Assembly: GCA_012026855.1 (NCBI GenBank)
Contig: VEOV01000115.1
Coordinates: 1 to 6,568 of the forward strand
Source: Geobacter sp.
GTDB lineage: Bacteria > Desulfobacterota > Desulfuromonadia > Geobacterales > DSM-12255
Length of the DNA stretch: 6,568 nt
Direction of reading: 5' to 3'
Shown: one piece after another, positions 1-6,060 of the stretch
Position numbering within the stretch: the first letter of the stretch is position 1
Layout of the letters: each line of letters opens with the position of its first letter
Position numbers and translations under genes: made by a program
Notes under the pieces: generated by a model
What the model was told of the DNA's origin: nothing
The model's input: the letters and a program-made list of their open reading frames with translations, nothing else
The model's database searches: none

Positions 1-238
1 ACCAGAAGAAAATCTGCACCAGCAGCGGGGTGTTGCGGGTGAATTCAAGGAAAACGCAGGCGCTCCAGCGGAAAAGCTTCAGGTGGCTCATGCGCATGAC
101 GGCCACGATCAGCCCCAGCAGAAAAGAGAGGACGATCCCTGCCAGAGAGAGTTGAATAGTTACTTTGAGGCCGGAAACCAGCCAATCATGATATTGCCCG
201 GAGGTAACCACCGACCAGTCGAATTTGTAGGAGAGCAC
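1..238 (-). CDS. Polar amino-acid ABC transporter permease, N-terminal part (runs off the left edge)
   Basis: Inner-membrane permease subunit of an amino-acid importer of the HisM/GltJ family; only the first 79 codons are in the window. The protein begins MLSYKFDWSVV, typical of glutamate/aspartate-type permeases. A hydrophobic first membrane segment follows at about residues 19-49, then the motif EFTRNTPLLVQIFF at 65-78. The R-N-T-P-L-L-V-Q core marks the start of the transmembrane domain in this family. The frame is open upstream only to a TAA near 287-289, and the only good start in it is the GTG at 236-238, with GGGG five bases upstream as a weak ribosome site. A nearby ATG (247-249) is in a different frame that closes quickly. 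It lies 93 bases downstream of the binding-protein gene on the same strand and is probably the third gene of the operon. A partner permease is expected beyond the edge. Family is secure; the exact start is less so. Confidence 0.88.
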   Translation of the reverse strand, partial: MLSYKFDWSVVTSGQYHDWLVSGLKVTIQLSLAGIVLSFLLGLIVAVMRMSHLKLFRWSACVFLEFTRNTPLLVQIFFW

Positions 239-262
239 GCAAACCCCATGGTTGCCGGCGCC

Positions 263-306
263 GGGCTGAAGGCCAGAGGAACTTTATTCCCCGTGGCTTT
301 CAGCCC
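263..306 (-). other. Imperfect stem-loop between the binding-protein and permease genes
   Basis: GGGCTGAA at 263-270 is perfectly complementary to TTCAGCCC at 299-306. Inside it, GCCA (272-275) pairs with TGGC (294-297) and GGAA (278-281) with TTCC (287-290). One mismatch (271/298), a small internal loop (276-277 against 291-293) and a five-base loop (282-286) complete it. That is 16 pairs in a 44-base element. No T-tract follows on either strand, so it does not look like a complete intrinsic terminator. It lies 25 bases after the binding-protein stop codon and about 24 bases before the permease start. I infer an mRNA-stabilising or partial-attenuation structure that favours the binding protein. 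The 271/298 position is G-U in a plus-strand RNA and C/A in the operon mRNA, so direction is not proved by the pairing. Confidence 0.6.
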
Positions 307-331
307 TTAGGCGTCAGCATGCTATTAAATC

Positions 332-1153
332 TTATTTGTCAGCTGTAATCTTGAAATTGCGCTGCAGATGGAAATCGGTTTTCGGTCCGAACCATTTGTC
401 GAAAATTTTCTTGGCTTCGCCGCTCTTTTCCATCTCAAGGATGGTCTTGTTGACAAAATCGACGAAATTCTTGTCACCCTTTCTCATCCCCAGGCCATAC
501 GGCTCGTCAGAGATCTGCACTTTCGGAATTTCGAACTTCCCTTTTTCAGGGGATTTGGCGAGGATGCCGGCAAGGATGGCTTCGTCGGTGGTTACAGCCT
601 GAACTTTACCCTGCTGCAGGGCGAGGAATGCCTGTGGGTAGTCGTCAAAGGAGAGCACGGTTGCTGTCGGGATGGCCTTCTTTACATTCTGCTCGGAGGT
701 GGAACCCTTGGCAGTGCCGATTCTCTTGCCATCCAGGTCCTTGAGCGCTTTTACGCTCCCCTTCTTGGTGATGAACTTCTGACCGGTGAAGAAGTAAGTA
801 TGGCTGAAGTCGATCTGCTTGGCGCGCTCAGGGTTCTTGGTCATGGTCGCGGCAATCATGTCAATGTTCCCTTCCTGCAGCTGGGGCATACGGCTGGCGG
901 AAGTTACCGGCTTGAGCTCAACCTTGACACCGAGTTTCTTGGCGATGGCGTTGACGAAGTCAATGTCATAACCGATGATGGTTCTGGTCTTCTCATCAAT
1001 GTAGCCGAACGGCGGCAGCGAGTCTTTAACGCCGGCAACAAGGACCCCTTTCTTTTTCACTTCGGCAAGGGTGTCGGCAGGTGCCGCAGCAAAGGCTTTG
1101 GCAGAGATGGCAACGAGCGCGGTCAGGGAGAGAATGGCAGCAACTTTTTTCAT
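332..1153 (-). CDS. Periplasmic polar amino-acid-binding protein of an ABC importer (SBP_bac_3 family), probably for glutamate/aspartate
   Basis: A 273-residue solute-binding protein that captures an amino acid in the periplasm and delivers it to the permease. Residues 1-22 form a clear signal peptide (KK, hydrophobic core, cleavage likely after AFA at 20-22). The mature protein has family landmarks: GVLVAGVKDSLPPFGY (36-51), GYDIDFVNAIAKKLG (61-75), ATMTKNPERAKQIDFS (102-117) and GTAKGSTSE (146-154). Arg110 should bind the ligand alpha-carboxylate and Asp190 the amino group. Arg88 aligns by eye with the arginine that contacts the side-chain carboxylate in Campylobacter PEB1a, which favours an acidic ligand; this is inference. 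The ATG has a strong AAGGAGG site seven bases upstream. The gene is second in its operon, 33 bases after the ATPase gene. A glutamine binder is the main alternative. Confidence 0.93.
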   Translation of the reverse strand: MKKVAAILSLTALVAISAKAFAAAPADTLAEVKKKGVLVAGVKDSLPPFGYIDEKTRTIIGYDIDFVNAIAKKLGVKVELKPVTSASRMPQLQEGNIDMIAATMTKNPERAKQIDFSHTYFFTGQKFITKKGSVKALKDLDGKRIGTAKGSTSEQNVKKAIPTATVLSFDDYPQAFLALQQGKVQAVTTDEAILAGILAKSPEKGKFEIPKVQISDEPYGLGMRKGDKNFVDFVNKTILEMEKSGEAKKIFDKWFGPKTDFHLQRNFKITADK

Positions 1154-1160
1154 GTACTTT

Positions 1161-1167
1161 CCTCCTT
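1161..1167 (-). promoter_or_regulatory. Strong ribosome-binding site of the binding-protein gene
   Basis: On the minus strand AAGGAGG lies seven bases before the ATG at 1153. It is the best Shine-Dalgarno match in the window. The permease downstream has only GGGG before a GTG. The contrast fits high expression of the binding protein relative to the membrane subunit. Confidence 0.8.
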
Positions 1168-1186
1168 TTGGTTGTGGTGCGTTGGA

Positions 1187-1936
1187 TTATTGGCAGAGAG
1201 CGCCGTGCATCGGCGTCAGCAGCTGGTTAAGGAACTGTTTGGCCCGGTCATGCTGCGGGTTGCAGAAGAACTCTTCCGGTGGAGCTTCTTCCAGTACCGT
1301 GCCGGCATCCATGAAGACAACGCGATGGGCAACTTCTCTGGCAAAGCCCATTTCATGGGTTACGACAACCATGGTCATGCCGCTCCTGGCAAGGTCCTGC
1401 ATTACGGCAAGAACTTCGCCGATCATCTCCGGATCAAGGGCAGAGGTAGGCTCGTCATACAGCATGATGCGCGGGTTCATGGCCAGTCCGCGGGCGATTG
1501 CTGCCCGCTGTTGCTGGCCGCCGGAGAGCTGGGAAGGGAACGCATCGCGTTTCTCAGCCAGGCCAACCCTGGTAAGGAGCTGCATCGCCTGTTCATCAGC
1601 CTCTTTCTGGGAGATCTTGCGCAGTTTGGTTGGCGCCAGGGTAATGTTCCTGATGACCGAAAGGTGGGGGTAGAGGTTGAACTGCTGGAAAACAAAGCCG
1701 ATTTCGGCCCGGAGTTTGTTGATATCAGTGCCTTTGTCGGACAGGTTCATGCCGTCAACAATCAGCTCCCCGTTGTCGATCGGTTCCAGTTGATTGATCG
1801 TTCTGATCAGGGTCGATTTGCCCGAGCCTGACGGCCCGCAGACAACAACGACCTCCCCGGGTTTTACATTGAGGTTGATATTGTTAAGGACGTGCAGAGT
1901 ATTGAACCACTTGTTGACCGCTTTGAAATGAATCAT
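1187..1936 (-). CDS. ATP-binding subunit of a polar amino-acid ABC importer (GlnQ/HisP/GltL family)
   Basis: Cytoplasmic ATPase that powers the importer; 249 residues, normal for the family. All motifs are present in order: Walker A GPSGSGKST (34-42), Q-loop VFQQFNL (82-88, Gln84), signature LSGGQQQR (137-144), Walker B IMLYDEP (157-163, Asp161 and Glu162), D-loop SALD (165-168) and switch His194 in VVTHEMGFA. The open frame extends upstream to an ATG at 1993, but I chose the ATG at 1936. It has GGAG five bases upstream, it begins the conserved IHFKAVNKWF, and the predicted -10 box (1971-1976) would lie inside the longer version. About nine C-terminal residues (TPMHGALCQ) extend past the usual end. 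The gene comes first in the operon, unlike E. coli gltIJKL where the ATPase is last. The exact substrate is not visible in this subunit. Confidence 0.95.
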   Translation of the reverse strand: MIHFKAVNKWFNTLHVLNNINLNVKPGEVVVVCGPSGSGKSTLIRTINQLEPIDNGELIVDGMNLSDKGTDINKLRAEIGFVFQQFNLYPHLSVIRNITLAPTKLRKISQKEADEQAMQLLTRVGLAEKRDAFPSQLSGGQQQRAAIARGLAMNPRIMLYDEPTSALDPEMIGEVLAVMQDLARSGMTMVVVTHEMGFAREVAHRVVFMDAGTVLEEAPPEEFFCNPQHDRAKQFLNQLLTPMHGALCQ

Positions 1937-1970
1937 GACTGCTCCTGAAACAGTGATATGGAAAGAGCAA

Positions 1971-1998
1971 ATTATAGTTGTTTTATACACCAAAACAA
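1971..1998 (-). promoter_or_regulatory. Probable sigma-70-type promoter of the amino-acid transporter operon
   Basis: Reading the minus strand, TTGTTT (1993-1998) is followed after 16 bases by a perfect TATAAT (1971-1976). A start about seven bases on (near 1964) would give a leader of about 28 bases that carries the GGAG site before the ATPase ATG at 1936. The -10 is a consensus match, the -35 is only half matched, and the area upstream is AT-rich. Confidence 0.55.
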
Positions 1999-1999
1999 T

Positions 2000-2070
2000 T
2001 TGTCTGAAAAGAGAAACCGGAAACTATATTTGATGATATTAAATTGGGATTTTGCAGCAGCTTTATGCTA
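2000..2070 (+). promoter_or_regulatory. polA: Candidate polA promoter region
   Basis: Two weak sigma-70-like candidates face polA. One has TTGTCT (2000-2005) and TATATT (2025-2030) with a long 19-base spacer. The other has TTGGGA (2044-2049) and a TATGCT- or TGCTAT-like -10 near 2064-2070 with spacers of 14 or 16 bases. Neither is convincing alone. Some promoter is needed here because the gene upstream is divergent. Confidence 0.3.
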
Positions 2071-2086
2071 TGAAAAGGGAGTTCCC

Positions 2087-2093
2087 AAAGGAG
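2087..2093 (+). promoter_or_regulatory. polA: Ribosome-binding site of polA
   Basis: AAAGGAG ends ten bases before the ATG at 2104. It supports that start over any internal ATG and over a competing frame that opens at 1958. The Pol I N-terminus (SLYLIDGSSYLYRAYHA) follows at once. Confidence 0.75.
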
Positions 2094-2103
2094 TGCCAAG
2101 TCG

Positions 2104-4785
2104 ATGCCAGCCCCAAATAATAACAGTTTATATCTCATAGACGGCTCTTCCTATCTGTACCGGGCCTACCATGCCATCCGCCATCTTTCCGGACCTGGCG
2201 GCTTCCCCACCAATGCCATCTTCGGCTTTATCCAGATGCTGCAAAAGGTGCTCAAGGACCGCCAGCCGACCCATGTTGCCATGGTGTTCGACAAGTCGCG
2301 CCTGACCTTCCGCAACGACATCTACCCTGATTACAAGGCGAATCGCGCTGCCATGCCCGATGAGCTGCGCCTGCAGGTGGAGCCGATCAAGGATCTGGTA
2401 CGGGGGTTCCGGATACCGCTGCTGGAGCTTGACGGGTTTGAGGCCGATGACATTATCGGCACAATTGCCCGGGAGGCCTCCTCACAGGGGATTGCCACCG
2501 TGGTGGTAACCGGCGACAAGGACCTGATGCAGATTGTCACTGAACATGTCAGGCTGCTGGATACCATGAAGGACAAGGAGTCGGGCGTAGCCGAGGTTCT
2601 GGAGCGCTTCGGGGTAGAACCGGGCAGGGTCATTGACATTCTTGGCCTGGCCGGTGACTCATCCGACAATATCCCCGGTGTGCCTGGCATCGGTGAGAAG
2701 ACCGCCATCAAGCTGGTGCAGGAGTACGGTTCCATGGATGGGCTGCTGGCCAGGGCCGGCGAGGTGAAAGGCAAGACCGGCGAGAATCTGCGGATCTTTG
2801 CCGATCAGGCACGCCTGTCGCGCCGGCTTGCGACCATCGACTGTCAGGTGCCGCTGGCATACAGTCTGGACGATTTTGCCGCTGCTGAACCTGATGTCGG
2901 AGCACTGAACGAGCTCTATAAGAAGTACGGTTTTACCTCACTGCTGAAGGAACTCCCCAGCCGTTCGACCCTTTCAACGGAAAACTACCGGACAGTGCTG
3001 ACCGAGACTGAACTGGCTGCCGTGGTAGCCGAGCTGGAGGCGGCCGATCATTTTGCCATAGACCTGGAAACCACCAGCCTCAATCCCCGCGAAGCTGCCA
3101 TAGTTGGCATTGCCCTGTCATGGCGCCCACACGAGGCGTGCTACATCTCAGTGGGGCACCATTATCTTGGAGCTCCTGACCAGTTGCCGCTGGAGCTGGT
3201 GCTGACCATCCTGAAGCCGCTACTTATCGATGCCGCCAAGCGGAAAGTCGGTCAGAACATCAAGTATGACTATCAGGTGCTGCGCACTGCCGGTATTGAA
3301 ATGCAGGGGATCTGGTGCGATACCATGCTGGCTGCCTATCTGCTCAACCCCGGCCGCAACAGCCAGGGGCTCGATGCCCTTTCCGTTGAATATCTGGACC
3401 ACAAGATGATTTCCTATGAGGAGGTTGCCGGCAAGGGTAAGGACCAGAAGGGGTTTGACGCCGTGGAGGTAGAGAGGGCAAGCCGCTACTCCAGCGAAGA
3501 TGCCGATGCTACCTATATGCTGCAGCAGAAGCTTCTGCCAAAGGTGCGCGAGCAGGGGATGGAGAAACTCCTGTTCGAACTGGAGATGCCGCTGGTGAAA
3601 ATTCTGGCCGAGATGGAGCTGCTCGGGGTCAGGCTTGATCTGCCGTTTCTAAAAGAACTCTCCGCCAGGATCGGTGAGCAGCTCATGACCCTGGAGTCAA
3701 GAATCCACGAACTTGCCGGCGGCTCGTTCAACATCAATTCGCCCAAGCAGCTGGGAGAGATCCTCTTTGAGCGGCTGCAGCTCCCAACCGGCAAGAAGAC
3801 CAAACTTAAAACCGGCTGGTCAACCAATGTGGACGAGCTGGAGCGGCTCTCTGCCGACGGCCATGAAATTGCCACCCTGCTGCTGCAGCAGCGGGGACTG
3901 GCAAAACTGAAATCCACCTATACCGATGCCCTGCCCCTGGCAACGGACTCTGCCGGACGGGTGCACACCTCCTACAATCAGGCGGTGGCGGCGACCGGCA
4001 GGCTCTCTTCTTCCGACCCGAACCTGCAGAACATCCCGATCAGGACCGAGGAGGGGAAGCGGATCCGGGAGGCGTTTATTGCCAGGGAAGGGTGTGTAAT
4101 CCTCTCGGCCGACTATTCCCAGATCGAGCTGCGGGTACTGGCCCATCTCTCAGGCGACCCGGTCTTTTGCGACGCCTTTAGCAAGGATGAGGACATTCAC
4201 AGCCGCACTGCGGCCGAAGTGTTTGAACTGCTCCCCGGCATGGTGACCTCGGAGATGCGCCGCCAGGCAAAGACCATCAATTTTGGCGTCATCTACGGGC
4301 AAAGTGCTTTCTCCCTTGCAGCCCAGCTGGGGGTTGCCCGCAAGGTGGCCGAGGATTTCATTGCCACCTACAAGGCGCGGCATTCCGGAGCCATGGCGTT
4401 TCTTGACTCCTGCATCGCCGACGCTCGCAGGGATGGTTATGTGACGACCCTGCTGGGGCGCAGGCTGCCAATCCCAGAGATCAACAGCAGTAATTTCAAT
4501 GTGAAAAGCTACGCCGAACGCAACGCCATCAACTACCCGATTCAGGGTTCCGCAGCAGACATCATCAAGCAGGCGATGATCAACATAGACAGCCGGTTGA
4601 AAGCGGAAGGGCTGGCCACGCGCCTCATCATGCAGGTTCACGATGAACTTGTCTTTGAAGTGCCGCATGATGAGCTTCTGCAGGTGGAGCAGTTGGTGGC
4701 GCATGAAATGTCACATGCTGTCTCTTGCCGTGTGCCGCTCAAGGTTGATGTCAATTATGGGAAGAACTGGGCAGAGGCCCATTGA
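2104..4785 (+). CDS. polA: DNA polymerase I with 5'-3' exonuclease, proofreading and polymerase domains
   Basis: Removes RNA primers and fills gaps in Okazaki-fragment maturation and excision repair. It has 893 residues, against about 928 in E. coli. The 5' nuclease domain (about 1-285) has acidic ligands in LIDGSS (Asp13), VFD (Asp63), EADD (Asp115/116), TGDKD (136-140) and GDSSDNIPG (184-192), and a helix-hairpin-helix GVPGIGEKTA. The 3'-5' exonuclease domain (about 295-490) keeps the catalytic set: Asp320 and Glu322 in IDLET, Asp389 in KYD, Tyr462 and Asp466 in RYSSED. Proofreading should therefore be active, unlike in Taq and Bacillus Pol I. The polymerase domain (about 495-893) has motif A DYSQIELR (Asp670), motif B RRQAKTINFGVIYG (Lys723, Phe727, Tyr731) and motif C VHDE (Asp847, Glu848). 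No truncation or frameshift is seen. It opens a compact plus-strand gene series ending with corA. Confidence 0.98.
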   Translation: MPAPNNNSLYLIDGSSYLYRAYHAIRHLSGPGGFPTNAIFGFIQMLQKVLKDRQPTHVAMVFDKSRLTFRNDIYPDYKANRAAMPDELRLQVEPIKDLVRGFRIPLLELDGFEADDIIGTIAREASSQGIATVVVTGDKDLMQIVTEHVRLLDTMKDKESGVAEVLERFGVEPGRVIDILGLAGDSSDNIPGVPGIGEKTAIKLVQEYGSMDGLLARAGEVKGKTGENLRIFADQARLSRRLATIDCQVPLAYSLDDFAAAEPDVGALNELYKKYGFTSLLKELPSRSTLSTENYRTVLTETELAAVVAELEAADHFAIDLETTSLNPREAAIVGIALSWRPHEACYISVGHHYLGAPDQLPLELVLTILKPLLIDAAKRKVGQNIKYDYQVLRTAGIEMQGIWCDTMLAAYLLNPGRNSQGLDALSVEYLDHKMISYEEVAGKGKDQKGFDAVEVERASRYSSEDADATYMLQQKLLPKVREQGMEKLLFELEMPLVKILAEMELLGVRLDLPFLKELSARIGEQLMTLESRIHELAGGSFNINSPKQLGEILFERLQLPTGKKTKLKTGWSTNVDELERLSADGHEIATLLLQQRGLAKLKSTYTDALPLATDSAGRVHTSYNQAVAATGRLSSSDPNLQNIPIRTEEGKRIREAFIAREGCVILSADYSQIELRVLAHLSGDPVFCDAFSKDEDIHSRTAAEVFELLPGMVTSEMRRQAKTINFGVIYGQSAFSLAAQLGVARKVAEDFIATYKARHSGAMAFLDSCIADARRDGYVTTLLGRRLPIPEINSSNFNVKSYAERNAINYPIQGSAADIIKQAMINIDSRLKAEGLATRLIMQVHDELVFEVPHDELLQVEQLVAHEMSHAVSCRVPLKVDVNYGKNWAEAH

Positions 4786-4826
4786 TGCTGAACGTGGTGG
4801 CAGGAGAAAAGCAAGCCAATGTTTGA
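4785..4826 (+). other. 13-codon reading frame bridging polA and the zinc-ribbon gene (possible coupling leader)
   Basis: An ATG overlaps the polA stop as TGATG (4783-4787) and opens the frame MLNVVAGEKQANV, which stops at 4824-4826, five bases into the next gene. The AGGAGA that could serve the next gene (4802-4807) lies inside it. Ribosomes finishing polA could reinitiate here and stop next to the following start. The geometry is real; translation of this peptide is unproven and chance is a fair explanation. Confidence 0.2.
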
Positions 4827-5001
4827 ATCCCAGTATAATGACGAAATGGAAGCTGAGGTGAGAAGGCTGGAGGCGAAAAAACGGGCCACTCTGGCTGGAC
4901 ATCCGGAGTGGTTGAACGCCTGTAAAGTCTGCGCTCACGAGTTGACAACCATTGGAGCTGATATGTGCGACGGCTGTCGCGGAACTGGATCAGAGACATG
5001 A
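4819..5001 (+). CDS. Small double-CxxC protein, probable zinc ribbon, function unknown
   Basis: A 60-residue protein I do not recognise by name. The N-terminal half (about 7-25) is a charged, probably helical stretch rich in Glu, Arg and Lys. The C-terminal half carries Cys35-x2-Cys38 and Cys50-x2-Cys53 with an 11-residue spacer, a layout typical of a four-cysteine zinc ribbon. There is no signal peptide or membrane segment, so it is probably cytoplasmic. The ATG has AGGAGA upstream, but 12 bases separate GGAG from the ATG, longer than ideal. The stop codon overlaps the corA start (ATGA, 4998-5001), an arrangement usually seen between real co-translated genes. It begins 33 bases after polA ends. 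A role in nucleic-acid binding or as a small regulator is only a guess from the fold type. Confidence 0.72.
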   Translation: MFESQYNDEMEAEVRRLEAKKRATLAGHPEWLNACKVCAHELTTIGADMCDGCRGTGSET

Positions 5002-6059
5002 AAAAAATTCTGAAAAAGCGGGGCAAAAAGGCAGGGCTCTCTCCGGGGAGCCTGGTGCATATCGGCGAGGCAACCGGCAAGGCGGCAGCTATTGAGGTTG
5101 TTGAGTACGACCAGGCCAAACTGGTATCGCTGCGCATTGATTCCAAAGAGACTCAGCTGGCAATCAGGAAAGTGCCATCCGTTACCTGGATAAACGTCAG
5201 CGGCATCAGTGACATTGCGCTCATGCAGCGGCTGGGAGAGAGCTTTTCCCTGCACCCCCTGGTGCTGGAGGATATTGTCAATACCGACCAGCGGCCCAAG
5301 GTGGAAGATAACGGCAGTTACATCTTTCTGGTGCTCAAGTTTATTTCTCCGACGAGCAGTGCCGTGGCCACGGAGCAGATAAGCATCCTTTTCGGTGAGA
5401 ACTGGTTGATTTCTTTTCAGGAAGGGCTGGACGGCGACCCGTTTGCCGTGATCCGCGAAAGGCTTAAGAATGAGCAGGGACGGCTCCGTTCCAGCGGAGC
5501 TGACTACCTTGCCTATGCACTGATGGATGTCATTGTTGACAATTATTTCCTGGTGCTGGAAGAGATTGCCGACCGGATCGAGGACCTGGAAGAAGAGCTG
5601 ATGGGTACGCCGACTCCGCAAACCCTGGCCGGGATTTACCGGCTCAAGCGCGAGCTGCTGTTGCTGCATCGCTCCGTCTGGCCACTGCGGGAGGTGGTGA
5701 GTTCGTTGATCCGTCGCGATTCGCCCCTTGTGGGCGAATTCTCAGTCACCTATCTGCGCGACCTGTACGACCATACCATCCAGGTGGTCGAAACGACGGA
5801 AACCCTGCGGGACATGCTCTCGGGCATGCTGGACATCTACCTGTCGACGGTCAGCAACCGGATGAACGGCATTATGAAGGTGCTGACCATAATTGCCACC
5901 ATCTTCATGCCGCTGACCTTTATCGCCGGGCTCTACGGTATGAATTTCAAGCATATGCCAGAGCTGGAGCTTGAGTGGGGCTATCCGGCTGTGCTGATAT
6001 TCATGCTGCTGATTGTCATCGGCATGTGTATTTTCATCAGGCGCAAACGGTGGCTTTGA
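4998..6059 (+). CDS. corA: CorA-family magnesium/cobalt transporter
   Basis: Inner-membrane pentameric channel for Mg2+ (and Co2+); 353 residues, close to T. maritima CorA (351). A large cytoplasmic domain (about 1-285) contains HPLVLEDIVNTDQRPKVE (86-103) and a long helical, acidic stretch (LEEIADRIEDLEEEL, 187-201). The first transmembrane helix, about 292-313, includes MKVLTIIATIFMPLTFIAG and ends in the selectivity signature Y-G-M-N (313-316). The periplasmic loop MPEL (320-323) and WGYP (327-330) lead to the second helix (about 330-346). The C-terminus RRKRWL is basic, as expected inside the cell. Asp92 and Asp279 appear to match the T. maritima metal-sensing pair Asp89/Asp277 (inference). 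I chose the ATG at 4998 because it gives the ATGA overlap with the preceding gene and a family-like N-terminus. An ATG at 4965 in the same frame would add 11 residues encoded across the zinc-ribbon cysteines. There is no strong ribosome site, which fits translational coupling. Confidence 0.95.
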   Translation: MKKILKKRGKKAGLSPGSLVHIGEATGKAAAIEVVEYDQAKLVSLRIDSKETQLAIRKVPSVTWINVSGISDIALMQRLGESFSLHPLVLEDIVNTDQRPKVEDNGSYIFLVLKFISPTSSAVATEQISILFGENWLISFQEGLDGDPFAVIRERLKNEQGRLRSSGADYLAYALMDVIVDNYFLVLEEIADRIEDLEEELMGTPTPQTLAGIYRLKRELLLLHRSVWPLREVVSSLIRRDSPLVGEFSVTYLRDLYDHTIQVVETTETLRDMLSGMLDIYLSTVSNRMNGIMKVLTIIATIFMPLTFIAGLYGMNFKHMPELELEWGYPAVLIFMLLIVIGMCIFIRRKRWL

Positions 6060-6060
6060 G

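Noticed and set aside
83..310. 75-codon plus-strand frame across the permease start and intergenic hairpin
   Set aside because: It opposes the clear permease N-terminus, has no ribosome site, and its composition is not protein-like.
316..323. Eight-base palindrome AGCATGCT after the binding-protein gene
   Set aside because: An eight-base palindrome is expected by chance in a window of this size, and it has no loop to form a hairpin.
368..1831. A 487-codon open frame on the plus strand, antisense to the binding-protein and ATPase genes
   Set aside because: Its codons lie in exact register with those of both minus-strand genes, which share the same phase. It is open simply because TTA, CTA and TCA are absent from those genes over this span, as expected for rare codons in a GC-biased genome. 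Its translation resembles no protein family, while both minus-strand genes have complete family motifs and good ribosome sites.
2077..2086. Inverted repeat GGGA-GT-TCCC upstream of polA, considered as an operator
   Set aside because: Arms of four bases are too short to separate from chance, and no known operator consensus fits.
2085..2099. Sigma-54-like sequence on the minus strand (TGGCAC followed by TGGG)
   Set aside because: The -24 half matches but the -12 half lacks the required GC, and the match coincides with the polA ribosome-binding site. A sigma-70-type promoter lies closer to the transporter operon.
1958..2140. 60-codon plus-strand frame running from the transporter promoter into polA
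   Set aside because: No Shine-Dalgarno sequence precedes it, it covers AT-rich promoter DNA, and it overlaps the polA start out of frame.
3879..3892. 14-base palindrome GCTGCTGCAGCAGC inside polA
   Set aside because: It is explained by coding Leu-Leu-Leu-Gln-Gln with common CTG and CAG codons.
4150..4704. 184-codon minus-strand frame inside the polymerase domain of polA, and similar shorter ones
   Set aside because: These are shadow frames opposite a gene with continuous conserved motifs, and they have no family features.
4935..5669. 244-codon minus-strand frame opposite corA
   Set aside because: corA is certain from its GMN motif and full length; the opposing frame shows no recognisable protein features.
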